NCBI RefSeq assembly: GCF_004345565.1
Contig: NZ_SLWA01000009.1
Location: 124,001-188,000 of the forward strand
Direction of reading: 5' to 3'
Length of the DNA stretch: 64,000 nucleotides
Source: Flavobacterium circumlabens
GTDB lineage: Bacteria > Bacteroidota > Bacteroidia > Flavobacteriales > Flavobacteriaceae
The stretch's first letter is position 1; each line of letters starts with the position of its first letter. A model generated the notes under the pieces. It did not search any database. It saw only the letters and a program-made list of their open reading frames with translations, and was not told where the DNA came from. This document shows, piece by piece, positions 54,397-64,000 of this stretch. The position numbers were made by a program, and so were the translations under genes.

Positions 54397-56376
54397 ATGA
54401 AAAATAATATTCGTACAAAATTTACTATTTGCAGTTTACTATTAAGCAGTTTTTGTGTAAATGCTCAAACAACGATCTTAGAAGTTGATGCCACAAAGAC
54501 TATTGCCAAAATCCAGCCTACTATGTTCGGGTTGTTTTTTGAAGATATCAATTTTGCGGCAGATGGCGGATTATATGCTGAAATGATTAAAAACAGATCT
54601 TTTGAATTTGACAAACCTTTCATGGGATGGGATCAGCCCAATACAAAAAGATCTTCTTTGAATAAGGAATCGGGTAGTGCTACGCCAATCAGCTTATCGG
54701 CAAATAATACTAATTTTTGCAGGGTAGAAATTAATAATGATCAAGGTTTTGCTTTGCTAAATGAAGGTTTCAGGGGAATGGGCGTTAAAAGGGAGGCAAA
54801 ATACAATTTTTCTTTAAAAGCGGCCAATCACAATTCAGCCATTAAAAAGATTATAATTCAGCTTATTGATAAAGATCATAAAGTGATTGGAGAAACGGGC
54901 ATTGTTCCAAAATCAGATCAATGGAGTAATTATTCGGCACAAATGACAGCGACTCAAACCGAAGCAAAAGCAAAGCTTAAAATAACTTTTGAAGGAACAG
55001 GAACTATAGATTTAGATATGATTTCACTTTTTCCTGAAGATACCTGGAAGAACAGAAAAAACGGACTTCGTAAAGATTTGGTGCAGCTTTTATATGATAT
55101 GAAACCCGGTTTTTTACGTTTTCCGGGAGGCTGTATTGTGGAAGGAAGAACATTATCAGACCGTTATCAATGGAAAAAATCAGTTGGAAATGTAGAGGAA
55201 AGAAAAACCATGATGAACCGTTGGAATGTAGAATTCAATCACAAACAAACTCCCGATTATTTTCAAAGTTTTGGATTAGGCTTTTTTGAATATTTCCAGC
55301 TTTCAGAAGATATTGGGGCAGAACCGCTTCCGATTCTGAGCTGCGGAATGGCTTGTCAGTACAATACAGGAGAATTGGCTCCATTAAATGAACTTGATCC
55401 GTATGTGCAGGACGCTTTAGATCTGATTGAATTTGCCAATGGTGCTGTTACTACAAGCTGGGGGAAAATCCGATCAGATATGGGACATCCAAAATCATTT
55501 AATCTAAAATATATTGGAGTTGGAAACGAGCAATGGGGACCGGATTACATTGACAGGTATAAAGTTTTTGAGAAAGCAATAAAAGCAAAATATCCGGATA
55601 TCATTATTGTTTCAGGAAGCGGACCTTCTCCGGATGGTGAACATTTTGATTTTGCGATGCAGGAACTTAAAAAACTGAATGCGGAACTTGTCGATGAACA
55701 TTATTATCAAAGCCCGAAATGGTTTAGAGAAAACGCCGGACGTTATGATAATTATGACAGAAAAGGCCCTAAAATATTTGCAGGAGAATATGCGGCACAA
55801 AGTGTGTCAGGAGCCAATCCGAATAACAGAAATAATTGGGAATGCGCATTCTCTGAAGCTGCTTTTATGACCGGACTGGAACGAAATGCAGAAGTAGTTC
55901 ATTTAACTTCTTACGCACCTTTAATGGCTCATGAAGATGCCTGGCAGTGGACTCCCGACATGATTTGGTTCAACAATTTAGAATCCTATGGTTCCGCCAA
56001 TTATTATGTGCAGCAATTATTTTCAACCAATAAAGGAACAGATTTGTTAAGCATTACAAAAGATGGAAAACCTTTAAAGGGACAAAACGATTTATATGCA
56101 TCGGCAGTAAAAGATGCAGACAGCAAAGAAATAATTGTGAAATTGGTAAATACAGCCGAATCAGCACAAGATGTTAGTCTTGATTTAAAAGGAGCAAAAT
56201 TAGGATCAAAAGAAACAATTATTAGACTTGTAAGTCCAAATACGCAAGATGAAAATACATTTGCAGATCCGAAAAAGATAACTCCAAAACAAAGTGAGTA
56301 CAAAATTACAAAAGGAAATCAGCAATTAAATCTTCCGGCTTATTCGGTAACCGTCTTAAAAATGAAAATGATTTAA
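54397..56376 (+). CDS. GH51 alpha-L-arabinofuranosidase
   Basis: This 659-residue exported enzyme (signal to NAQ) begins its GH51 barrel with PTMFGLFFEDINFAADGGLYAEMIKNRSFEF. A carbohydrate-binding-like beta-sandwich is inserted at about 85-205. The acid/base Glu is in YIGVGNEQWGPDYI and the nucleophile Glu in IFAGEYAAQS. A C-terminal beta-domain follows. It releases arabinose from arabinan or arabinoxylan side chains. It lies 21 bp after the GH28 gene in the same operon-like run. Confidence 0.95.
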   Translation: MKNNIRTKFTICSLLLSSFCVNAQTTILEVDATKTIAKIQPTMFGLFFEDINFAADGGLYAEMIKNRSFEFDKPFMGWDQPNTKRSSLNKESGSATPISLSANNTNFCRVEINNDQGFALLNEGFRGMGVKREAKYNFSLKAANHNSAIKKIIIQLIDKDHKVIGETGIVPKSDQWSNYSAQMTATQTEAKAKLKITFEGTGTIDLDMISLFPEDTWKNRKNGLRKDLVQLLYDMKPGFLRFPGGCIVEGRTLSDRYQWKKSVGNVEERKTMMNRWNVEFNHKQTPDYFQSFGLGFFEYFQLSEDIGAEPLPILSCGMACQYNTGELAPLNELDPYVQDALDLIEFANGAVTTSWGKIRSDMGHPKSFNLKYIGVGNEQWGPDYIDRYKVFEKAIKAKYPDIIIVSGSGPSPDGEHFDFAMQELKKLNAELVDEHYYQSPKWFRENAGRYDNYDRKGPKIFAGEYAAQSVSGANPNNRNNWECAFSEAAFMTGLERNAEVVHLTSYAPLMAHEDAWQWTPDMIWFNNLESYGSANYYVQQLFSTNKGTDLLSITKDGKPLKGQNDLYASAVKDADSKEIIVKLVNTAESAQDVSLDLKGAKLGSKETIIRLVSPNTQDENTFADPKKITPKQSEYKITKGNQQLNLPAYSVTVLKMKMI

Positions 56377-56423
56377 GGATTCAATAGGTTTAAAGGTTTA
56401 TTTTCAAATTAAATTAAAAATGT

Positions 56424-58895
56424 ATGGGGTACAATTCTCTAAAAAAAAGTCTTTTTTTGCTGCTGATGACAGCAGGATTTTCTTGCTATTCACAACAGGA
56501 TTTAAAATTGCAATACAACCAGCCAGCTGTTGAATGGACGGAAGCTTTACCTATAGGAAACGGTACACTTGGCGCAATGGTTTTTGGAAGAACAGATACT
56601 GAATTAATTCAATTGAATGAAGCTACTTTGTGGAGCGGCGGACCGGTGCAGAAAAATGTAAATCCGGATGCTTTTAAAAATCTTGCTCTGATCAGGGAAG
56701 CACTAACGGATGAAAATTTTGAAAAAGCGTATGGTTTGACCAAGAATATGCAGGGTGCTTACAGCGAAAGTTTTATGCCGTTGGGAGACCTTATCCTGAC
56801 ACAGGATTTTGATGGAAAGAAGCCAGATTTATACAAAAGAAGCCTGGATATACAAACCGGATTGGCGGTGACCACTTTTAATATTGGCGGCGTGAACTAC
56901 CAAAGAGAAATATTTGCTTCGGCACCTGCACAGTGTATTGTTATTAAACTTTCGGCAGATCAGATACAAAAACTCTCTGTGGTAATTGATGCCGCAAGTC
57001 TTTTAAGAAATGAAAAATCAATACAAAATCAATCACTGGTTTTAAAAGGAAAAGCACCTTCACATGCCGACCCTAGTTATATAGATTACAATAAAGAACC
57101 CATTGTTTATGATGACGTAACAGGCTGTAGAGGAATGCGTTTTGAATTAATTATTAAACCAGTTATCAAAGACGGTGAGATAAGTTATGATGGAAATAAA
57201 TTAATTATTAAAAAAGCATCTGAAATTGTACTTTTCGTTTCAGCAGCAACCAGTTTCAATGGATTTGATAAATGTCCGGACAGTCAGGGAAAAGACGAAC
57301 ATCAATTGGCTGAAAGTCCTCTTAAAAAAGCTGTTGCCAAAAAGTACGATCGTTTATTAAAAGAGCATATTGCAGATTTTCAGAAGTTCTTTAACAGAGT
57401 TTCATTAAAACTCAATGAAAAAGAAACCAATAAATCTAATCTGCCCACAGATACAAGATTAGAACAATATGAAAAAGGAGAAAAAGATGCCGGACTAGAG
57501 GCTTTGTTTTTTCAGTATGGACGCTATTTATTAATTTCGTCTTCGCGTACACATCATACGCCCGCCAACTTGCAGGGAATATGGAACAATAAACTTCGCG
57601 CACCCTGGAGCAGCAACTACACGACAAATATTAATTTACAGATGAATTACTGGCCTGTTGAATCAGGAAGTTTGTCTGAATTGTTTTTTCCGCTTGACGA
57701 ATTCATTAAAAATGTTTCCGTAACAGGAGCCGAAACTGCCAAAAGTTTTTACCATGCTAATGGCTGGGTATTGCATCATAATTCAGATATATGGGCAACA
57801 ACAAATCCAGTAGGCGATTTTGGAAAAGGAGATCCTATGTGGGCAAATTGGTATATGGGTGCCAATTGGTTAAGCAGACATTTATGGGAACATTATGAAT
57901 ATACCGGCGATAAGAACTATCTAAAAAAAGTGTATCCAATTATAAAAGGTGCTGCAGAATTTAGTTTAGACTGGTTGCAAAAAGACAAGAAAGGTTATTT
58001 GGTAACCATGCCTTCAACTTCTCCTGAAAATAAATATTATTATAATGGAAAAAAAGAAGGTGTTGTAACAACAGCTTCAACGATGGATATTGGAATTATA
58101 AAAGATTTATTTAAAAATACCATCGAAGCCTCTAAAGTACTCAATACCGATTTAGAATTCAGGCAAAATGTAAGTCAGGCTGCAGATCAATTACTTCCTT
58201 TTAAAATAGGAAGCAAAGGACAACTTCAGGAATGGTATAAAGATTTTGAAGATGTAGATCCGCATCACAGGCATACTTCCCATTTATATGCTTTACATCC
58301 GGCTAATTTAATTTCGCCTTTAAAAACCCCGGAATTGGCTATGGCCGCAAAGAAAACATTAGAATTGCGCGGCGATGACGGTACAGGGTGGAGTCTTGCG
58401 TGGAAAGTCAATATGTGGGCAAGACTTTTAGACGGGAATCATGCTTATACATTGTTTAAAAATCAGTTAAGACTCACTAAAGAGAATGACACACAATATA
58501 ATAGACATGGAGGATGTTATCCTAATCTTTTTGATGCACATCCGCCTTTTCAGATAGACGGAAATTTTGCCGGAACCGCTGGCGTTATTGAGATGTTAAT
58601 GCAAAGTCAGAATAAAGAAATTCATCTTCTGCCCGCTCTGCCAGATGCCTGGACAGACGGCGAAATAAAAGGTATTACGGCAAAAGGCAGTTTTATTTTA
58701 GATATAAAATGGAATAACGGTAAAATGAGCAATACCAGAATCTTATCTAATAATGGAGGTACTTGCAGTGTAAGGTCGCAAGAGCCATTTATAATTGAAA
58801 AACTTAATATTAAAAGTGAGAAATCATCTATTGGTTATACTGCTGTATTTGAAACTCAAAAAGGAATGACTTATACAATAACGCCATTTCAATAG
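56424..58895 (+). CDS. GH95 alpha-L-fucosidase/galactosidase
   Basis: The 823-residue exported enzyme has the GH95 N-terminal domain (LKLQYNQPAVEWTEALPIGNGTLGAMVFG, LIQLNEATLWSGG) and the barrel stretches LLISSSRTHHTPANLQGIWN, PWSSNYTTNINLQMNYWPVE and GDDGTGWSLAWKVNMWARL, and the closing NLFDAHPPFQIDGNFAGTAGVIEMLMQS. Members cleave alpha-1,2-L-fucose or L-galactose. In a GH28/GH51/GH2 cluster it fits fucosylated pectin or xyloglucan side chains. It is the last gene of the run. Confidence 0.94.
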   Translation: MGYNSLKKSLFLLLMTAGFSCYSQQDLKLQYNQPAVEWTEALPIGNGTLGAMVFGRTDTELIQLNEATLWSGGPVQKNVNPDAFKNLALIREALTDENFEKAYGLTKNMQGAYSESFMPLGDLILTQDFDGKKPDLYKRSLDIQTGLAVTTFNIGGVNYQREIFASAPAQCIVIKLSADQIQKLSVVIDAASLLRNEKSIQNQSLVLKGKAPSHADPSYIDYNKEPIVYDDVTGCRGMRFELIIKPVIKDGEISYDGNKLIIKKASEIVLFVSAATSFNGFDKCPDSQGKDEHQLAESPLKKAVAKKYDRLLKEHIADFQKFFNRVSLKLNEKETNKSNLPTDTRLEQYEKGEKDAGLEALFFQYGRYLLISSSRTHHTPANLQGIWNNKLRAPWSSNYTTNINLQMNYWPVESGSLSELFFPLDEFIKNVSVTGAETAKSFYHANGWVLHHNSDIWATTNPVGDFGKGDPMWANWYMGANWLSRHLWEHYEYTGDKNYLKKVYPIIKGAAEFSLDWLQKDKKGYLVTMPSTSPENKYYYNGKKEGVVTTASTMDIGIIKDLFKNTIEASKVLNTDLEFRQNVSQAADQLLPFKIGSKGQLQEWYKDFEDVDPHHRHTSHLYALHPANLISPLKTPELAMAAKKTLELRGDDGTGWSLAWKVNMWARLLDGNHAYTLFKNQLRLTKENDTQYNRHGGCYPNLFDAHPPFQIDGNFAGTAGVIEMLMQSQNKEIHLLPALPDAWTDGEIKGITAKGSFILDIKWNNGKMSNTRILSNNGGTCSVRSQEPFIIEKLNIKSEKSSIGYTAVFETQKGMTYTITPFQ

Positions 58896-59468
58896 CTTGC
58901 AAATTTAAGGCAGGGGGGAGAATAGTTGAATTTGGTATATGACATAAAAATTCGTTGTTTTTTTAATTGTTTTTATCTCACCAATTAGACAGAACCATTT
59001 CTCTTCCGGATTGTTTTTAGAAGGACATTTTCTTAAAGATAGATAAGTACGGATATTTTTGACGAACAATAAAAATGGATTTTTTGACCTTACTTTTCTG
59101 AAATATTATGCTTACACCAATAAAGATTTCACCGCTTTAGAAAGTACTCTAAAATTGTTATTTGTTCCAAAATCTGAAAGAGCTTGTATTGATGGAGATA
59201 GTATTGAGAAGTATGGTGTATTTATATACCTTCAACATCAATTGCGAATTCATTACTATTAGGTATCAGACCATAAGTTTAGATAAATAGGCTATGCCAC
59301 AATTTTACATACAATAAAAATGACCAGTTTCATTTTTTATTATAGATATTTCACTTCTTATTTGTGTACATGAAATAAAAGTTTAATTTTACTTTTAAAC
59401 TTTACATACTTTCTTCTTGTCAGTACAAAATAATCCTTCCTAATTATTTAGACAAGTTTAATTAAAGA
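58896..59468. other. Gene-free gap before the fructan regulator
   Basis: A 67-codon frame at 59059-59262 has a TTG start and no homology signal, so it is not taken as a gene. No palindrome or clear promoter box was recognised in these 573 bp. Confidence 0.5.
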
Positions 59469-59513
59469 ATGCATTTTAAGTGCTTATTTTTTATTTACAA
59501 AACTCAAAATTTC

Positions 59514-62252
59514 ATGTATCAATTTGTAAAATATATTTTGATGCTTTTTTTGGCATCCTTAAGTTTAATATCCTGTAAACAAAAACAGGGGGACAAGATA
59601 AAAGTCGGGTTTTCTCAGGCCATGACTACTGACGATTGGCGCAAGCAAATGAACAGCTCTATAAAAATTGAAGCTTCATTGCGACCTGAGGTCGATTTAA
59701 AAATTAGTGATGCCAATAACAACATCAATAAACAGATTGAAGATATAGAGCGATTTATTTCTAATAAGGTGGATGTTATTGTTGTATCTCCAATTCAATC
59801 TAAACCTTTAACAGCTGTTGTAGAAAAATCAATAAAAGCCGGAATTCCGGTCCTTGTTGTAGACAGAAAAATTGAGGGTGAAAACTACACCGCCTATCTT
59901 GGAGCCGACAATATTGAAATTGGCAGAATTGCTGCCCGATATATCATTTCGCATAGTAAAGGTTCAGGTAAAATCATTGAAATTACCGGAGCAAATGGTT
60001 CATCACCTGCCTATGAGCGCAGTCTGGGATTTAGTCAGATAATTAATGAAAGTAAGCTTTTCAAAATAGAAAACACTATTCAGGGTGACTGGGAAGGAGA
60101 ATCGGTTAAGGAACCGCTAAAGGCTCTTCTTTTACGAAATCCAAATGTAGAATATATTTTTGCCCATAATGACCGTATGGCTTTAAGTGCTTGGGAAACT
60201 GCTAAAACTGTAGGTTTGGAAAACAAAATTAAATTTATAGGAGTTGATGGACTGAACACTGTTAATGGCGGGATAGAATTAGTAAAAAGCGGTGTTTTAG
60301 ACGGGACCATTTTATATCCGACGGGAGGAAACGAAGCATTGAAATTGGCTCTGAAAATGTATAATAAAGAGCCAATTTCTAAGAATAATATTCTGAATAC
60401 AATTGTTATCGATCAGAATAATGCTGAAATTATAGAAAACCAAATGGATAAAGTTGATCAGCAACAATTGGTTATTGAGACACAACAAGGTGCGATAAAA
60501 GTACAGGAAAAAGAATATGCTTCGCAGAACAACCTGGTTCGCTTACTTAGTTTTTTTTTAGTGATCATTTTAAGTTTGACGATTTACAGTATTTATTCTA
60601 CTATTTCTATTTCAAGAAAGAAAAAACAACTTGAAAAAATTAATCAAACGGTAATTGATCAGAATAATGAAATTCAGGAAATGGCCAAAATTGCCCAAAA
60701 AAGTAATGAGGCAAAGTTGAATTTCTTTACCGGACTTTCGCATGAATTTAAAACTCCCATAACTTTGATTATGAGTTATGTAGAGTCGTTAATTGAAAAT
60801 GAAAAAATTAAGGGTACAACGCTCGTTGATGAGGTAAAGCTGATCCATAAAAACTCGAACAGATTGTTGCGATTAATAAATCAGTTATTGGATTTTAGAA
60901 AAATTGAAGAACAAAAATTTACGTTAAGAGCTTCAAATACTAAAATCTATGATTTTACAAACGAAGTAATGACCAACTTTAAAGGCGAAGCAGCCCGCAG
61001 AAATATTGATTTTCAGCTTACTTGCAAAAACAAAAATCTGGAGTTGTTTATTGATAGAGGATTAATGGATAAAGTGTATTTCAATTTGCTTTCTAACGCT
61101 TTCAAGTTTACGCCTGACAACGGAAAAATCAGTATTTCGATTGTCGAAAATCAAGACAACACAGTTAGAATTAGTTTTAAAGATTCCGGAATCGGGATCC
61201 CTGAAAATGAATTGTCAAATGTTTTTAATCCTTTTTTCAGAGCTTCAAACAATAATAAAAACAGTTCAGGAATTGGACTTCACCTCTCAAAAGAATTTGT
61301 GCTTTTGCATTACGGAACAATCGAATTAAAATCAAAACAAGGAATCGAATTTGTAATTATTCTATTAAAAGGAGTGAGTCATTTAAAGCCTTCTGAAATG
61401 ATTAATAAGGCTGAAAATCTTGATATTATGCCAAATTTAATATCAGATAATTTAGCTATCGAAACGGAATTAAACGTAGTAAATGTGGTTTCTGAATCAG
61501 AAAAACATACGCTTTTAGTTATAGAAGACAATGTAGATTTGGTCGCATTTTTAAAAGCTAAATTATCGAATGAATATGTAGTTTATACCTCTGACGGAAG
61601 CGACGCTATTGAAAAAGCAATGGAAATTGTTCCGGACATTATCATTTGTGATATTAATTTGGTAGACAAGGACGGTTATGAAATTAGCAAAGAATTGAAA
61701 AAGGATTTACGTTCCTCCCATATTCCAATTGTTATTTTAACGGCACAGGGCGATAAAGAATCTACTTTGAAAGGGCTGCAAAGTGGCGTTGATCAATATC
61801 TTACAAAACCGTTTAGTCTTTCTATTCTAAAACAATCCATTTCGGGTTTGCTTTTCAACAGGGAGAAACTTCGATACTATTACACCAATAATATATACCG
61901 CATTGAGCCCGAGTCTAAATTTGGCAATCAGGAACAGTCCTTTATTACTAAAATGAATGATATCATAAAGAAGAATGTTGAAAACCCTAAATTCTCCGTA
62001 GAAGATTTAGCCGATAAATTAGGAGTTTCGAGAGTACAATTGTATCGAAAAGTAAAGGCTATTATCGGAATCAATATTAGCGACCATATTAATAATGTTA
62101 AATTAGAGAAAGCAGCAGAACTTTTGAAGTCAAATGAAATGAATATTTCAGAGATTGCATACTCTCTTGGATTCTCTTCTCCAAACTATTTTTCTACAGC
62201 TTTTAAGAATAAATTTGGAATTTCACCAAAGGAATACAAATCTTCCAATTAA
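59514..62252 (+). CDS. Hybrid two-component regulator with periplasmic sugar-binding domain (fructan type)
   Basis: From 59514 (where a signal with lipobox LISC starts; an ATG at 59469 adds 15 residues) the protein has a Peripla_BP_4 sugar-binding domain (VGFSQAMTTDDWRKQM, VVSPIQSKPLTAVVEKS, FAHNDRMALSAWETA). A transmembrane helix lies at about 340-363. HisKA carries FFTGLSHEFKTPITL (His410), HATPase has SGIGIPE and SSGIGLHL, the receiver has IIICDINLVDKDG (Asp713), and an AraC helix-turn-helix ends FSSPNYFSTAFKNKFGISPKEY. This matches the fructose-sensing HTCS that controls fructan loci in Bacteroides. Here it precedes a sugar porter and GH32, in line with that role. Confidence 0.92.
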   Translation: MYQFVKYILMLFLASLSLISCKQKQGDKIKVGFSQAMTTDDWRKQMNSSIKIEASLRPEVDLKISDANNNINKQIEDIERFISNKVDVIVVSPIQSKPLTAVVEKSIKAGIPVLVVDRKIEGENYTAYLGADNIEIGRIAARYIISHSKGSGKIIEITGANGSSPAYERSLGFSQIINESKLFKIENTIQGDWEGESVKEPLKALLLRNPNVEYIFAHNDRMALSAWETAKTVGLENKIKFIGVDGLNTVNGGIELVKSGVLDGTILYPTGGNEALKLALKMYNKEPISKNNILNTIVIDQNNAEIIENQMDKVDQQQLVIETQQGAIKVQEKEYASQNNLVRLLSFFLVIILSLTIYSIYSTISISRKKKQLEKINQTVIDQNNEIQEMAKIAQKSNEAKLNFFTGLSHEFKTPITLIMSYVESLIENEKIKGTTLVDEVKLIHKNSNRLLRLINQLLDFRKIEEQKFTLRASNTKIYDFTNEVMTNFKGEAARRNIDFQLTCKNKNLELFIDRGLMDKVYFNLLSNAFKFTPDNGKISISIVENQDNTVRISFKDSGIGIPENELSNVFNPFFRASNNNKNSSGIGLHLSKEFVLLHYGTIELKSKQGIEFVIILLKGVSHLKPSEMINKAENLDIMPNLISDNLAIETELNVVNVVSESEKHTLLVIEDNVDLVAFLKAKLSNEYVVYTSDGSDAIEKAMEIVPDIIICDINLVDKDGYEISKELKKDLRSSHIPIVILTAQGDKESTLKGLQSGVDQYLTKPFSLSILKQSISGLLFNREKLRYYYTNNIYRIEPESKFGNQEQSFITKMNDIIKKNVENPKFSVEDLADKLGVSRVQLYRKVKAIIGINISDHINNVKLEKAAELLKSNEMNISEIAYSLGFSSPNYFSTAFKNKFGISPKEYKSSN

Positions 62253-62482
62253 TATAAGTTCAAAGTGGATACAAATTAAGTATCAATTTTGAACCTAATG
62301 TAACAAAATCGAAACTACATGGTTTTCGTAAATAAATTTTAAATTGTATAAAGGCTTGTAAACAAAGGCTTTGCGGTTAAACTGCCAATACTTCAATTAT
62401 TATAGAATTAAATTGTAACATCATTAAAAATAAGTTGTTTTTTTTGCGGATATCTTAGCGATAAGTTTTTAATACATCTACA

Positions 62483-63841
62483 ATGAACAAGATATTGATT
62501 TGGTCTGTTACTGCTGCACTGGCAGGTTTTCTATTCGGTTTTGATACCGTAGTTATTTCTGGAGCTGATAAACAATTACAGCTTTTATGGCATTCATCTG
62601 ATGCTTTTCATGGATCTGTTGTTATGGCAATGGCACTTTGGGGAACTGTTGTGGGGGCCATTTTTGGAGGAATTCCAACCAATAAAATTGGTCGTAAAAA
62701 AACACTGTTCTGGATTGGGATTTTATATCTTATTTCTGCGATAGGTGCAGCTTTTGCAAATGATCCATTTGTTTTTGCCGCTTTCAGATTTATTGGTGGT
62801 TTAGGAGTTGGTGCTTCAACCATTGCTGCTCCGGCTTATGTTTCTGAAATTGCTCCGGCAGATAAACGCGGACGATTAGTAGCTTTGTATCAGTTTAATA
62901 TTGTACTGGGAATTTTAATAGCTTTTATATCCAATTACTTTTTAAAAGATATCGGAGTAAATGCCTGGCGTTGGATGGTAGGAGTTCAGGCAATCCCCTC
63001 TTTTATATATATTCTTTTTATACTTACTATTCCCGAAAGCCCAAGATGGTTATTGTCTAAAAACAGAGATGAAGAAGCACGTAAAGTGTTATTCAAAATT
63101 GATCCATCTGCAGACCTTAAAGACATCATGGATGATTCCAGAGAAAATGGCGTTACCAAACATGAAAACATCTTCATGAAAAAATACCGTTTTCCGTTAA
63201 TGTTGGCTTTTTTAATTGCATTTTTCAATCAGTTTTCCGGGATCAATGCCTTTTTGTATTATGCACCCAGAATTTTTGAAGAAGCAGGTTTAGGGCAAAA
63301 CACCGCTTTATTAAGCAGCATCGGCATCGGGATTACGAATCTTATCTTTACTTTAATCGGAGTCGCATTAATTGACAAATTAGGAAGAAAGTTGTTAATG
63401 TACATTGGTTCTGTTGGATATATTATTTCTTTAGGATTGGTCTCGGCTTCGTTTTATTTTAATTGGGGAGGATTATCAGTACCAATTTTCCTTTTTTTAT
63501 TTATTGCTTCACATGCTATTGGCCAGGGAGCCGTTATCTGGGTTTTCATCTCAGAAATTTTCCCAAATCATATTCGTGCTTCGGGACAAGCTTTTGGAAG
63601 TTCAGTACATTGGGTTTTGGCAGCGATTATTCCATCCTTAATTCCGATGTTATTCTCAGAAATTGGACCAGAAGTAGTCTTCTTAATTTTTACTTTGATG
63701 ATGGTGCTGCAATTGCTGTTTGTCATTTTTATGATGCCGGAAACTAAAGGGATTTCTTTAGAAGTATTAAGCGAAAATCTAACCAAAAAAAATATCAAAA
63801 AAAATGAAATCAAAGAAACATCTACCGCTGGCATTTTATAG
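62483..63841 (+). CDS. MFS sugar porter (fructose/glucose-type)
   Basis: The 452-residue inner-membrane permease has 12 helices and sugar-porter signatures: FGFDTVVISGADKQLQ, NKIGRKKTLFWIGIL, RFIGGLGVGASTIAAPAYVSEIAPADKRGRL, PESPRWLL, FNQFSGINAFLYYAPRIFEE, DKLGRKLLMYIG and PETKGISLE. It imports a monosaccharide with H+, probably fructose given the flanking fructose-type regulator and GH32. Its 3' end overlaps the GH32 start by 38 bp. Confidence 0.95.
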   Translation: MNKILIWSVTAALAGFLFGFDTVVISGADKQLQLLWHSSDAFHGSVVMAMALWGTVVGAIFGGIPTNKIGRKKTLFWIGILYLISAIGAAFANDPFVFAAFRFIGGLGVGASTIAAPAYVSEIAPADKRGRLVALYQFNIVLGILIAFISNYFLKDIGVNAWRWMVGVQAIPSFIYILFILTIPESPRWLLSKNRDEEARKVLFKIDPSADLKDIMDDSRENGVTKHENIFMKKYRFPLMLAFLIAFFNQFSGINAFLYYAPRIFEEAGLGQNTALLSSIGIGITNLIFTLIGVALIDKLGRKLLMYIGSVGYIISLGLVSASFYFNWGGLSVPIFLFLFIASHAIGQGAVIWVFISEIFPNHIRASGQAFGSSVHWVLAAIIPSLIPMLFSEIGPEVVFLIFTLMMVLQLLFVIFMMPETKGISLEVLSENLTKKNIKKNEIKETSTAGIL

Positions 63842-64000
63842 TGCTATACTACTATCGATAGCAGGTTGTAAACCATATTCAGCTGTTGCACAAAATACTT
63901 CTGTTTCAGTTTCAGCTTCTTCAGAGGAGCAAATGTACCGTCCTAACTTTCATTTTACACCAAAAAAAGGCTGGATGAATGATCCTAACGGAATGTTCTA
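63804..64000 (+). CDS. GH32 fructan hydrolase (partial, cut by window end)
   Basis: Only the first 65 residues are in view. A lipoprotein signal ends LLSIAGC, followed by a Ser-rich linker and RPNFHFTPKKGWMNDPNGMF. WMNDPNG is the GH32 signature with the nucleophile Asp. It would hydrolyse inulin, levan or sucrose on the cell surface. The start lies inside the transporter gene (38-bp overlap), so the pair is co-transcribed and possibly coupled. Confidence 0.93.
   Translation, partial: MKSKKHLPLAFYSAILLSIAGCKPYSAVAQNTSVSVSASSEEQMYRPNFHFTPKKGWMNDPNGMF

Noticed and set aside
59059..59262. 67-codon ORF between GH95 and the fructan regulator
   Set aside because: TTG start, no domain and no neighbour link; treated as chance.

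Overview
The window reads as chromosomal DNA of a Bacteroidota bacterium, most likely a Flavobacterium. The evidence is the low GC content, SusC/SusD pairs, hybrid two-component (one-protein) regulators, genes without clear Shine-Dalgarno sites, and promoters of the TTG/TAnnTTTG type. No rRNA, tRNA, CRISPR array, insertion sequence or prophage was seen.

Region 1 (1-15.8 kb) is mixed housekeeping and regulatory DNA. It starts with a truncated TonB-dependent receptor (minus strand). Next come an OmpR/histidine-kinase pair, a ChrB_C-AraC fusion, a small outer-membrane protein, a c-type haem/cytochrome P460 operon facing a LytTR sensor, and a small secreted protein. A palindrome-rich intergenic element, a methyltransferase with a duplicated N-terminal module, a lipoprotein hydrolase, a membrane AraC regulator and a CorA-type transporter follow.

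Region 2 (15.9-23.8 kb) is the most unusual part and looks like an undescribed ribosomal peptide (RiPP or bacteriocin-like) locus. A 53-residue gene at 20175-20336 encodes a double-glycine leader peptide whose 30-residue core carries six cysteines. A strong TTCG-loop hairpin follows it, then a TlpA-type thioredoxin and a C39-like/VKOR/thioredoxin fusion, both suited to making disulfides. Upstream lie two putative glycosyltransferases and a decayed, split second copy of the C39-like/VKOR/thioredoxin gene that has lost the VKOR part and both thioredoxin cysteines. The combination of GG leader, disulfide machinery and glycosyltransferases recalls glycocin loci, but no leader-cleaving ABC transporter is present here. 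A dead HigA-like antitoxin gene lies just downstream.

Region 3 (25-43.7 kb) is a polysaccharide utilisation locus: GH89, SusC, SusD, two GH92 mannosidases, a secreted protein of unknown function, a metallophosphoesterase and a hybrid regulator. The regulator is split by an apparent one-base deletion. The enzymes point to alpha-mannose and N-acetylglucosamine containing glycans.

Region 4 (43.7-58.9 kb) begins with a tandem REP-like palindrome array. It then holds a collinear set of myo-inositol oxygenase, GH2, a DUF5009/HGSNAT-like membrane acyltransferase, an SSS symporter, two GH28, GH51 and GH95. This fits breakdown of plant pectin side chains, without a SusC/D pair of its own.

Region 5 (59.5-64 kb) starts a fructan locus: a hybrid regulator with a sugar-binding periplasmic domain, an MFS sugar porter and a GH32 gene cut by the window end.
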